Below, piece after piece: positions 10,001-20,112 of a DNA stretch of 34,437 bases. The notes below the pieces were generated by a model. It did not search any database, had not been told where the DNA came from, and was given only the letters and a program-made list of their open reading frames with translations. Within the stretch, counting starts at the first letter, position 1, and each line of letters starts with the position of its first letter. Both the position numbers and the translations under genes were made by a program. Origin of the DNA: Ettlia oleoabundans (lineage: Eukaryota; Chlorophyta; Chlorophyceae; Chlamydomonadales); assembly GCA_019693395.1 (NCBI GenBank), contig JAAMXP010002662.1, positions 1 through 34,437 on the forward strand. The letters are read 5' to 3'.

Positions 10001-11269
10001 GATCTCCTGCTGCCTGTTGCCATGGCCATGTAACCACAAGTAGCGCCTGTTTTGTTCCATCTGCTCGGCACCTGGCACCAACATCACGTCCTGCATGCCT
10101 GTCTTCACGGCGCTGCCCCTGTGCTCGTCCCTTGCAGTTGCGAGGCATGGCGGCGGCAGATGCTGGCGGCAACAGTCCCTTTGACATGGCCCATGGGCTG
10201 CTGCAGGCGAGTCCCACTGAGGGGCGACAGGGCACGCTGAGCTGGGTTGCAACGCAACAGCAATATCCGTCTCTGCGGCAAGCGTTCTTTTTCGGTTAGT
10301 TATCGGTTGCTTAATGAGGCGTTGTGTTGCCTGCGCTGTGTGGTGCAGAGTGTGCGTGAGGGCAGGCTGGTGCCCTCAGGAGGCAGCAAGTACGACCCCG
10401 TGTGGGGGCTGCTGAAGGAGGCCACGCTGCTGCAGGTGGGTTGATCATGCATGCCTGTTTTGTGTGGTCTGTGTGTGTGCTGGTGGGTGGTGGTGGTTGC
10501 CAGAACAAAGCACTCGGACGCACTGCGGTTGCCGGCCCGGCCTTTGTTTTGGGGCTGTTGACTGCCTGGCTACCTACTTGCCACCCCAAGGTGATTTGCA
10601 CATCAATCCCTGCCTCGTCCGCAGGAATGGGGCGACTCAAAGTACGACCCGCTGTCGGGGCTGTCTGACTGGGCTGTGCCTGCCTCTGGCAACTTCCTGG
10701 GGCTGCGCCACGATCCTTGGGCAGACCTCATTGCTGCGGCACGGGATGGCAAGGTTGCAGCTGCATCCAAGTATGACCCGCTGCCCTCGCTGTTCAATGC
10801 CCTCTCAGCAGCCAGCGCGCCCACTTCTGCCAGCCGCTACGATCCTGCGGCAGCCCTGCTGTCTCTGGCGAGCTCGCCTGACTGGCAGGGACCCACAGGC
10901 CGCAGCCGCTATTGCATGGTGGCGGCCGCCCTGGACGGGGCTGCAGGCTGGGAGGCACCTCATGGTCACAGCCGCTACTGCCCCACAGCAGCCCTGCTGA
11001 CAGCCGACCCGCCTCTGCGGGCCAACTCCGGCAGCACCCGGTGGGACCCTCTCACATGGCTGCTGGATGGATGGGCTGCTAATAGCAGCAGCTGGCAGCC
11101 CAGCATCACCAGCATCGAGGATCTGGCTGCTACCGACAATGGTGGCGGTAGCAGCACCCACTCGACTAACGGCTTGCTCAGCTCAGCCCTGGACCGCATC
11201 TTGGCGATGCAGCAGACAACACGTGAGCCTGTCCCTTCTGGAGCAAAGCAGGGTGCAGACTGGAGCTAA
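7026..11269 (+). CDS. Plastid-type protein with LPGKM and ~22-residue YDP repeats, unrecognised
   Basis: Ten exons (7026-7202, 7316-7387, 7520-7629, 7791-7877, 8037-8319, 8477-9703, 9862-9948, 10138-10206, 10349-10435, 10625-11269) join in phase to 947 residues; introns 3 and 8 use GC donors. The first ~83 residues are Ser/Arg/Ala-rich without acids, like a chloroplast transit peptide. A hydrophobic stretch ending in an A-S-A site (residues ~80-104) then resembles a lumenal signal. TLAVFSTSVLALLLLTS (residues 261-277) is a probable membrane span. An Ala/Gln/Glu-rich coil follows, then five LPGKM[TS]xD repeats (starting at 453, 474, 493, 507, 523). The C-terminus has about thirteen units of S-[KR]-[YW]-D-P-x3-L-L, aromatic positions 604, 635, 657, 675, 696, 719, 740, 762, 783, 805, 829, 851 and 873, a period near 22. 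I recognise no family; function is unknown. Confidence 0.85.
9104..9352 (+). repeat. LPGKM protein repeats (five units)
   Basis: Within exon 6 of the repeat-protein gene, the motif L-P-G-K-M-[TS]-x-D occurs five times at intervals of 21, 19, 14 and 16 residues, each followed by an Ala/Glu-rich spacer. A degenerate sixth copy (IGKLTTD) precedes them around 8939. The codons for the motif vary (CCTGGCAAG, CCTGGTAAA, CCCGGCAAG), so the protein motif, not just recent DNA duplication, appears conserved. Confidence 0.9.
9551..11070 (+). repeat. ~22-residue YDP/WDP tandem repeat array (about thirteen units)
   Basis: Units read SRYDPVRSLL, PRYDFARSLL, SKYDPVWGLL, SKYDPLPSLF, SRYDPAAALL, SRYCPTAALL, TRWDPLTWLL and so on. 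From the third unit onward the aromatic residues are spaced 18-24 residues apart, mostly 21-23. Exons 7, 8 and 9 (87, 69 and 87 bases) are all bounded by phase-0 introns and hold one or two units each, so units could have spread by exon duplication. Some units have diverged (RYCM, SPFDM, RHDP). Confidence 0.9.
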
Positions 11270-11864
11270 CTTGTCAGCACCCATTGGCTGACCCCCCACC
11301 CCACCCCACCCACACAATCGTACTAAGCTAATCACCCCCATTGTAGCGTTTTAGAGTGTTGACGTGCTGTTTCTGCTTCCCTCAATTCAGAGGATATATG
11401 TGTAGCTTTGTCTGCCTTTCTATTCAATCTTTGCTGCCGTATGTTGTGCCTGTGGTGGGGTTTGAGTTGCCGTGTGGAATAATCATGGCAGCTGGTTTTG
11501 CTCACTGCCGGGAGGGGATGCATCCCTTCCTGACACCACTTCACTCGATCGAGATTGAGCCAAGCTTTTAGGCAACAAATTTTATGCAGTGCATTTCTGC
11601 AAACCCTTTCACACTCTTTGGCTCGTTTTCTTGCTCGACCGCGCTGTTCCGGTGTGGCACACCTCTACACCATTTACAGCTGGCATGCACACTCGTGTCA
11701 GCAGTTCCTTGACCCTGCCTGTACAGCCAATTAAGCAGCGGGCATATTGCCCTCCTCCTGCACCTGCCACACGAGAATTTCCACCCTTCCCCACAGATTT
11801 TGCCCTCCTGGTTGTTCCTGATCGACAATATTGGCAACTCTTCACTCTTGACTGCATCAGGCTG

Positions 11865-11869
11865 TTACA
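11865..11869 (-). terminator. TGTAA polyadenylation signal of fRMsr
   Basis: TTACA on the plus strand is TGTAA on the minus strand, 147 bases after the fRMsr stop. Confidence 0.6.
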
Positions 11870-11983
11870 ATAATTTACTTGCAAGCAGGTTGTTCTTTAT
11901 GAGAGCTGATCCACCGGCGTATCTGAGCTTGGGCTGCTGCGAGGCACCCTGCCACCCCACTAACTGGCATGCTGGCTTGAAGT

Positions 11984-11988
11984 TGTAA
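11984..11988 (+). terminator. TGTAA polyadenylation signal of the repeat-protein gene
   Basis: This is the only plus-strand TGTAA that I see after the stop at 11269; it implies a 3' UTR of about 730 bases. Confidence 0.45.
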
Positions 11989-12015
11989 TAGGAGAAGTTG
12001 CAGCGCACCATAAGG

Positions 12016-13058
12016 TCAGAAACCGCTGGTATACTGCTGTGCTCCCAGGCGTTGGCAAAGCCTTTCCAGCCACTCCACATCGACAGCATTGAAAGCTGCA
12101 GGCAGATCTGCAGCGAGGCAGAGCGGGCCGCGGCCACAATCTTTGTCAAGCTCCAATGCTTCGGCAACAACCACAAAGGTCATGCGGCTTGGCTAACAAC
12201 AATATGCAGCCAAAGCACGGCTGTACCCACCGGAGTCCACGTCCAGTACTGCCAGCAGCCTCCCGCTGGGATCTATTACCGGCACAACTATCTCAGACTG
12301 CGCAGGACAGCATGAAAACGAGGTGTCAGGGTTGTGCAAAGCCCAAGCAGCATCACTCGGTAGCAAGGCAATGCTACTGCTGAATTCCCCTCTTCAATGT
12401 CATTGCCAGAGCTAGGCAGCAGACTGCTGTTCTAGCATCTTCCCAACAGCTGTTAGCCACTGGCAAAGGTGTCGCCGCATATGGATGCCCAACCTGAGTG
12501 CTGGAGGCACAAGCGATGTGCCCCGGGAACTTGTGCACGTCTGGCACAAGTTGCGTAAGGCACGTATGTGCTGCTGCACCACACACGCCCTTGCTGCATG
12601 CAGCGGGAAGGAACAGGTGTCCATTGCCTTTTCTGTGCAAGATTAGGTAGGCGGCGGATGTTGAATAGCTGCTGGAGGAGGAGGGTCTGCCTGACCTGAA
12701 GGGTATTCGCAAGCAGCCCAAGCTGCCCTGATAGGGACCAACAACTAGCAGCCGGTTATTTGCTGCCTCAGTTGATGCTGCTCGGTAGAACCCAGTCCAA
12801 TGGAAGTAAGCAAACTGCGAGTGAAGCTCGCAGGCCACAGTCGCCATTGCTGCAACCCAGTCACTTTCGCCTGCAAGAAGCAGCTAACATGTGCACTGTT
12901 GGTGCGTGCAGACCCAATATTGATCGATCCCCATCCACCCTACGTCTCGCACCCTTAAGAAGTATATCCAGCCGTTCAAGCACGGCAGCATACTGCTGTG
13001 CCCGCCGCATGGCGCTGGCGTCGGCCGGCAAGGGCGGGAGCGGTTCAGCCTCCACCAT
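12016..13058 (-). CDS. Free methionine-(R)-sulfoxide reductase (GAF domain)
   Basis: Five exons (13058-12953, 12870-12696, 12593-12494, 12297-12231, 12107-12016) give 179 residues, the family size. The whole protein is one GAF domain of the fRMsr type, which reduces free methionine-(R)-sulfoxide using thioredoxin. FHWTGFYRA, GPYQGSLGCLRIPFSKGVCG, DVHKFPGHIAC, SEIVVPVIDPSGRLLAVLDVDS are the expected landmarks in order. The three redox cysteines are at residues 88, 98 and 122; their spacing of 10 and 24 equals that of the yeast enzyme. No transit peptide is visible, so it is probably cytosolic. The start at 13058 is the first ATG in frame before the conserved part. It is divergent from malonyl-CoA decarboxylase. 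Confidence 0.95.
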
Positions 13059-13344
13059 GGCACGAGCTTTTCGACTGACCAGGCCACCGTTTACGACTAA
13101 ATCTAGGAGCACGTTCAGGCCGGTAACCAACTTCAGTCAGAGGTGAACACCTTCGGCAAGGTGGCCAAACCCTAGTCAACCCTCCGCAGTGAAGGCATAC
13201 GGCACCAGTTAATGTAGAGCGATGCCGCCTCATTGATTGCCATGTGCTGAGTGTCACGCAACCTGTGTACAGGCTGGCAACAATGCTGAGACCAACTCCC
13301 GAGCATGCTCCATACCGATATTGGCGTATTCGGTCTGTCCTTAC
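13059..13344. promoter_or_regulatory. Bidirectional promoter, fRMsr / malonyl-CoA decarboxylase
   Basis: The start codons of two divergent genes are 286 bases apart. The position of transcription starts cannot be read from the sequence. Confidence 0.5.
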
Positions 13345-16300
13345 ATGTTTCTCTCATGCCGAAAGGCTTGTGGGAGCGTGTGGCAAGGTTTGCGCATCAG
13401 TTGTTTTGGCGCCAGCAGCAAGACCTGCTTGCGTGCCATCTCAAGCGCTCCGACAGGCGGACCTAGTGTTAATACTGGTGTGGCAGAGGGAGAGAACTTG
13501 CTAGCCTATTGGAAGGGACTGCTTGACTCGGGTCATGGCGGCTTCACCGGTTCGTTTTGCTCGCCGCTTTGCTGCTTCCTGCAATGCGAGGCCCAAGCCC
13601 TACTCATGGAATACCATGACGAGTGCAAACATGGACGATTAGTGCAGCAACAGTGCATCCTGCATTTTCAGTCGAGCAAGTTGGCGCTCCGTCACCCCTC
13701 CCGCCCACGTCTCCTACGCGACCTATGTGCACTGTTCCCACTCACAGGCAGCACGCTGAGCGATGATGACGTACGCCAGCTGCTTCACACAGCGCTGCGG
13801 CTGCGGCAGGGCAAGGGGCAGAGCTCTGTTCCGGAGCAGCTCCTCCTGCTGTTCCGGCAGCACTACCGCCAGCTGGACCAATTGGACCGGCTGGCGGTCT
13901 TCCGCTCCCTCACTGATGCATTTGGGGTGCAGGCCCAGGAGTTGGACACGGCAGTAGCAGCTTGGCAACATATCCGCCAGCAGCACCATGGCCAACCAGC
14001 GCCAGGATCACAGCTAGAGTCGAGGAGGTGCCCTGGGCCAGACCAGCTGTTCAAGGCGGCAGCCCAGCTGTCGGCCGCTGCCACGCCTCTGTACACTCGC
14101 CTGTTTGTGCCGCTGAGCCAGCAGCCTGGAGGCATAAAGTTCCTGGTCGACATGCGGGCAGAGCTGCTGCAGGTGAGATGGATCTTGAGGGTGGCCCTTG
14201 CGGAGCAAAGTCCAGCTGTTGTTGCAAGCTGCAGGAAACCGCATACCACTGTCGCTCGTGCTGGATGCTATCCTGGACATTGATGGGCAGGTTGTTCTTA
14301 ATCTGCTCCTTCTCTTCCCTTCTATGCTTTGCTGACATTCTGGCCTATGTGCAGGCCATCCAGCAGCACCCCTCCGGCGCGGCTCCGCTGCGAGCACTGT
14401 CTGAGGCGCTGCGGGGCTGCCTAGCGGAGTGGTTCAGCGTGGGCCTGCTGCAGCTGCAGCGCATCAGCTGGGAAAGCAGCAGCGCTGACCTGCTGGAGAA
14501 GGCAAGCCCGCCTGTGATCGCCAAAAACCGCTTCTGCTACAACTGTATGGCTTTTGTTTTGCTTTCTTCGGCTGCCGGGCTTGTTCGATTGCTGCCAAGG
14601 TCAGTGATGGAACAGAGTTCAGGCAGTCATCTATGTCTGCCACTACGAACATGTGGATGCGCACCTGTTGCGCAGATTGCTGCAGGGGAAGCTGTGCACG
14701 ATTTCACTGGCTGGCAGGATTTAAAACGCCGGGTGAATGCGCAGGACCGCAGGCAGGTGCTTCTATTTGTTCCCATGGCAGTTATGTCTCAGGCTGGTGT
14801 TGGCATCAATAACTGAGCTGGGCGCAGCCCTCTGCCCTTGCTCATTGCACCAAGTCTTCAATCACTGCAGTTTCACAGTAATATTGATGTCTTTCAGCTT
14901 TGCGTCTTTGTTGCCTTCAGGGTCTATGCCTTCTTCCACAATGCAATGCCCGGGGAGCCCCTTGTGGTCCTGCACACTGCACTCAAAAACGAAGTGGCGC
15001 GCAGTATGGGGCAGCTGCTGCCACACCTGAATCCCAGCCACAGCAGCAACGCCAGCCATGCTAGCCGCGGCATTCAGACCCTTCCCCAGACGTTGCCCTG
15101 GTCTGAGCGCACGTGGGAGGAGCAGCCGCCTACACACTCACAGCATCAGCACAGCTTCCCTGTGGGTCATGCATGTGGTGAGAACGGGCGGCCTGCAGGC
15201 ACGCCACCCTTCCAGCAGCCAAGCCAAAAGAAGCAGCAGGAGCAGGTTCCCAGCGTAGCAGTCTTCTACAGTATCTCCGCCACCCAGCGCGGCTTGACAG
15301 GCGTCGACCTGGGCAACTTCCTCATCAAGCAGGTGTGGCAGGCAGTAGAGTGGCCGTCACACCCTGTATCGTTGAATGCCAGGAGAGCACATCAACTTCT
15401 GGCCTTGTAGAGCCTGCTTTCAAGTGTCGCACAGGAGCCAGGCTCCTCTCCATGAGCCAGCTCTCCTGCCTGTCAAGTTAGCCACTCAATCATGTGTGCT
15501 GGTCCTGCATGCCTTCTGCAGGTGGCACAGCGTGTTCAAGCGGAGTTCCCCAGCGTGAGGACGCTGTGCACGCTCAGCCCAATCCCAGGTCAGCAGCACC
15601 CTGCGTACCGTGAACATCAGAGCTAAGACGCACTAGCTAAACAACAGTGTAACCATTCCCGTATTTATACCTTCCCTACACCCTCGCTGCAGGCTTTGCC
15701 AGTTGGCTGAACCTGCAGCTGGTGCGCGTGGACCAGGGTCTGTTGCCAGCGGCGCCCCTGCTGCTCCCACAGGAGAAGGAGCAGCTGGAGGCAGTGGCAG
15801 CAGGGCACCTTCCTCCACCACGCCGCGGGCCAAATGGAAGGCAACAGGAGGCCACTGCGGTCGCCAGCAGCAGGGGAGGCAACCCGCTACCAATTGGCAG
15901 CTACAGCAGCAGTCAGATTACATTAAACATACAGCATCCACAGCATGAACGCGGGGCAGCCTTACTGACATGGGCTCTTGCGGACAATGCCTGGCTGCAC
16001 AGCAAACGGCTGCAAGCGGCACTAGAGCCTGTGTTAATGCGTCTGGCAGCGCACTACCTGTTGCGGGAGCGGCGGAGGTGGGTGCACAGGCCAGATGCCA
16101 CACGACGATGTCACAACAGCCTGAGACGTGCACATAGTCTGTGTTGTCTCCCCGGTTAGAGACGTTGAAATTGGTTTGGTTCCAATCGCTCATATTGCTG
16201 AACCGGTGCTGGTTCATAATGTGAGTTGGTTGCTTTCTCCGTCACTGCTCTCCATCACTGCCACCTGGCACCAGACCGCCACACTCAACTGTCAGCTGGC

Positions 16301-16673
16301 TGATTGCAGGGGGTTGGCGCTGGACCCTGTTGCCAACTTTCATCTCGGCAATGGCGCTTCGGTTCTGCAGCTCAACTGGAACGCTGACGTGTCGCCCGCA
16401 GGGCTGCAACGCAGTCACGGCATCATGGTGCGCATCGCCGCCTTGCCAAAACGAACGCACTGCAGCCCCTGGCTTGCCATTGCTGTGCTCCCTAACTTTC
16501 CCAGCAGCCAGAGTGCAGCCTGAGAAGATTGCTGGGCCAGTTGCTGTGTGCAGGTCAACTACCATTATGAGCTTGATCGACTGCACGATAACAACCGCGC
16601 TTACCTGGTGGATGGGCGTGTGCCGGCGTCCGTGGAAGTGGAGGCGCTGTTCAGCCAGCAAGGTGAATGCTGA
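13345..16673 (+). CDS. Malonyl-CoA decarboxylase
   Basis: Nine exons (13345-13477, 13748-14172, 14355-14501, 14676-14752, 14921-15332, 15522-15588, 15693-16077, 16310-16427, 16554-16673) give 627 residues. The enzyme converts malonyl-CoA to acetyl-CoA and CO2. Landmarks: [70 protein letters not shown] (probable catalytic Ser ~378), [23 protein letters not shown]-type [12 protein letters not shown] (probable catalytic His ~560) and [11 protein letters not shown]. The N-terminus from 13345 ([19 protein letters not shown]) is basic and lacks acids, which suits mitochondrial import; no C-terminal SKL-type peroxisome signal is present. It is longer than animal enzymes (~490) because of low-complexity inserts in exons 5 and 7. 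Introns 3 and 4 have GC donors. Intron 1 is stop-free in frame, so the N-terminus is the least certain part. Confidence 0.94.
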
Positions 16674-17215
16674 AGGCTGGCCTGACAGTAGTGCAGCAGC
16701 AGCAGCTTGTGCGCTGCTTACACTGCATTTATTCTACTGCCATGTGCATAACCCAAGTACACAATAGTTTGTTTCAGGCACGATTTGCTGGTGACAAACG
16801 TTTATAGCCCCTTCATAGCACAATCAAACACAACAGCGAAGGGCGACACGTAACAAAAACAGAACAAACACTGGAGCTGGGTCACACGCACTGCTGCAAT
16901 CAGAGGTTGTATGACTGTATTGCATAACATGCCCTCACAACATGCAACCTACTCTAGCCAGCATGAGCTGAGGTAAGAAGCTGTTGTTATCGATGCGAGA
17001 AAAAGGTAGGAGGCAGGCGCTTTGGAGCAGACACAAGAAAAACGAACGGAGTTTATGTACAGATTAAATGCAAGCTCAATGGCAGGTTGTGAGCTGTCAA
17101 GGGCAAGGAACACGTGACAAATGTCTACAACAAGCTGCTCATGCCAAATCGGTTCATGCCCAAGGGAGCCTGATGGCCAGAGATGGTAAGACAAAGTTGA
17201 TTGACAAGATGGTGG
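16674..17215. other. Convergent 3' flanks of malonyl-CoA decarboxylase and the UND-like gene
   Basis: No exon is visible in these 542 bases. TTACA at 16718-16722 could be the poly(A) signal of the minus gene, which would then overlap the end of the plus gene. I found no TGTAA for malonyl-CoA decarboxylase. Confidence 0.5.
16718..16722 (-). terminator. Possible TGTAA polyadenylation signal of the UND-like gene
   Basis: TGTAA on the minus strand lies about 494 bases after the stop at 17216. It is the nearest match, but the distance is long. Confidence 0.35.
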
Positions 17216-19913
17216 CTAAGAGGAAGGCGAAGCGACCTTCAACTCCGCAAGGTTCTCAGCCAAAACGTCTGCGGCCTGCTCGCTACGACTTTTGTGCAGC
17301 GGCTCTGCTCCCTCAGGCTGTCCAGCGGCCACCACACCTGTTGCTGGGGTGGATGTTTTTTTCACGCCTGCCACAGTCTCGGCCCCCTCCCCAGCCCTGC
17401 CTTCCTCCGCCTGCTCAGCCGACTCTGCTTCCTCTCCTGCGGCCATCGCTGCCTCATAGTCACGCAATCGTTCCAGGGCTGCTGAAACCTGCTACAGTCA
17501 GCCAACATAGTCGAGCATTGTCAGGTGATCTTACAGGCATGCAGATGGCGGGTCAGACCCACAGGCAACACGAATCAAGTGTACACGCATATTCTGGCCC
17601 TCTTCTACCCACGCCACTGCAAGCTGAGCTCAGCGCAAAGGGACAGACCTGGATGCTGTGGCAGAACTAGTAAAAGCAGACGGCATTTCAAGTGTGCATG
17701 GCAACCCACCCACCTGGGGCTTGCGGACAGCTTCCCCCGGTGGACTGTCCTGCTGTTCCTCCAAGCTGAGGTTGTCGGGAGATGCTTCCAACTGCTGCCT
17801 TGCTTCGTCTGCAACTGCCAGGTCCTCCTGCCCACGCTGGAAGTTCTGCACAAAGCACCAGCCCAAATTGAATGGCAGCAACAAGGAATGAAAGAATTTG
17901 ACTCAACACTGCTAATAAGCACGCAGGTTTAGACATGGTGGTAACCCCCTCGACTGAGATAACAAAAGACGGACACAGCAAACAGCAGCAGCAGGTACTT
18001 GATGCTGCCTCAGAAAGGCTATGAACAACCCACTTGTAGCTGTCGCAGGGTGTTGCTTCCCAAGCTGGTTTGCTCGCCGCCGCTCATGTCGAATGGGTCG
18101 GGCGGCAGCGGGGAACCCTCACGTACAGGAACTGCAGAAACAAAGGGCAGGCATGTGCAGAGTGTCTATCACTAGGTGACGTGAGCAAAACCGCAACAAC
18201 AAGGGTAAGATACAACTTATGAAATCACTGAAACTTCGCCATCATATGCACATCGGTTCAATGGAATGCCTTCGACGGTCCCCAGAGCGTGCCCAACACT
18301 CGCCTGCGCCTTTCACAGGCGACGTGGCTGGCAGGGCTGTCTTGCCGTCGCCAGTCACCACCAGCCCCTCCCCTCCCATTGGCAGAATGGCCTGTCCGTG
18401 CATCTCCTCCAGCGCCGCCGCCTGCTCCTCCTGCTCCCGCTTCTTCTCCTTCTGCATTAGCTCTCCCTCACCCACGTCGTCCTCGCCCGACAGCACTTCA
18501 GCTGCAGCCTCACTGGACACCGCCGCAGCCGCTTGCAGATCCTGTTGCTGCTGCTTGTCTTCCAACACCGCTGGCGTGACTGGCGCCGCGGCGGCAGCGG
18601 CTGCCTGCTGGCTGGCAGCCACAGCGCCAGTGTTGATGGCGACGTCTGGACTTGTGAATTGCGTCGGTGGCGCAGCAGGGGGAGCTGCAGCTGCCTCTGC
18701 TGCCACTGGTGCGGCTGGGGCTAAGTCTGCCGGTGGCTGGGGTGGGGCTGCAGTCATGTTTTGGTGCTGCACACGCCCCAACTCCTGCTCCTCAGTCTCT
18801 GCAGGTAGGGCAGGCAAGCGGGCGGGTGGGCGGGCAAGCAGGCAGGCAGACATGAGGCCAGCGGGGCAAGGACAACATAATGGAGGAGTCGAGCAGGCGT
18901 TTGCTTTGCAAAAAGGAAGGTTCGTCTGCATTGCAAAAACACATATTGGCATTGCTTGGCAACCAGGGAACACTATAGCACGCATGGCAGCATGTAGCGA
19001 GGCTGCACATCCACCTGACAACTCATCCTGGGTGAAGCTGAGCAGCATGAACTGGCGATACACGTGGGCTGCATCGTCCCGCACATCCTGGGGCAGGCGG
19101 TCCGCCAAGGCTGCAACACCTGCACTTCAATTGACCCAAGCAAGGAGGGGATTGTTGCACATGCGAAATGTGGCAACAGGAGTGGCAATGTTGCCAGAGA
19201 GGGAGCAACCATGAGGCAGCGGAATAGGGCTGTAGAAATAGCGGCTGCTATCCTTAATGCCGCACCTCCCGCCGCTGTCTTCAGTTCTGCTGCCACAGCT
19301 TGGAATTCCACAGCATCTTCGAGGGGCCAGATGCTGCTGGGGCTGGTGCCAGAACACTGCATTAGGGTTCGCATCGCATCGCATCGCAACAACCGATACA
19401 AACTGCAGCAGGGAGTCTCGAGGTGTTGCACAGGCACAGGGACGTCAAAGGCAGAGCAGCAATTGGGACAAGTTGCCTAGCCTCAACACCAGACCTGTGC
19501 CACTAGCTGCTCCGCCTGACGGAGCGCGCTGACCGCGGCATCCACAGCCAGGAACACCGTCTTGCTGCCTGCAAGGCACAAAGGAAGCTGGGTGGCGCGT
19601 AACTGGCGAGCCTCGAGCAGTTGCTGGCGGCGGCCAAAGGTTGCTGGGAGCGCTAGCTGATCAGGCGGCCGGCGACTGATCCAGCCGTCCTTCCCCTCCC
19701 ATCCTCATGATGCCTTTCAGTTTTTAAGAACGCACCCCGCATCTCCTCATGAGACCTTAAGCACAGATTGAGCTCCGTTAGAATCCATCCCAACTTGGAC
19801 ACAAATCGTGTGAGTTTCAAAGTTTCCTCAGCATACGTAGGCGGCGAGTTTTGCAGGCAGCTATTCACAGTGGCTGCCGCGCTCGCTACTGCTGCGTCAA
19901 TAAGACCCTCCAT
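17216..19913 (-). CDS. UND-like helical-domain protein with disordered tail, no U-box
   Basis: Eight exons (19913-19736, 19568-19495, 19356-19266, 19110-19015, 18798-18304, 18131-18034, 17845-17714, 17488-17216) join to 478 residues; intron 5 has a GC donor because a GT donor would run into a stop. Residues ~25-142 look like a bundle of helices (LKLTRFVSKLGWILTELN, TVFLAVDAAVSALRQAEQLV, EFQAVAAELKTAAGALADRL, VRDDAAHVYRQF). This pattern resembles the N-terminal UND domain of plant PUB-ARM E3 ligases, but no U-box or armadillo repeats follow. The remainder is Ala/Gln/Pro/Glu-rich and probably disordered, with a likely coiled stretch (QKEKKREQEEQAAALEEM). An upstream in-frame ATG at 20036 would add 41 residues. 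The similarity is from pattern memory and needs a profile search; the gene model itself is sound. Confidence 0.62.
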
Positions 19914-20112
19914 GATGCTAGGCGATGCAGTGCACTGCTGGGAGGGGGGAGGGGGGCATTGAGGGTTGGCCTGAGCATCAGGCGACAAAGTCGGCCACGT
20001 CAATACCTTCACGGCAGGTGTCGACATTGAACCCAAATTGATACGTTACTGAAGCAACCTACCCGTGTCCTTGGTGTGCATCATAGCCGGGAAGCCGCAC
20101 GATTTACGCTTA
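19914..20112. promoter_or_regulatory. Bidirectional promoter, UND-like gene / ICMT-like gene
   Basis: The two divergent start codons are 199 bases apart. The region includes a G-rich run (19940-19956: three, six and six G separated by single A) that could form a quadruplex. Confidence 0.5.

Larger units (their letters stand above)
11270..12015. other. Convergent 3' flanks of the repeat-protein gene and fRMsr
   Basis: No coding exon is visible. The plus gene's only TGTAA (11984-11988) lies inside the presumed 3' UTR of the minus gene, whose own TGTAA (11869-11865) lies further left. The two transcripts probably overlap here by about 120 bases. Confidence 0.55.

Noticed and set aside
19362..19390. 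GCATC pentamer run
   Set aside because: Only three copies within an intron, no sign of function.
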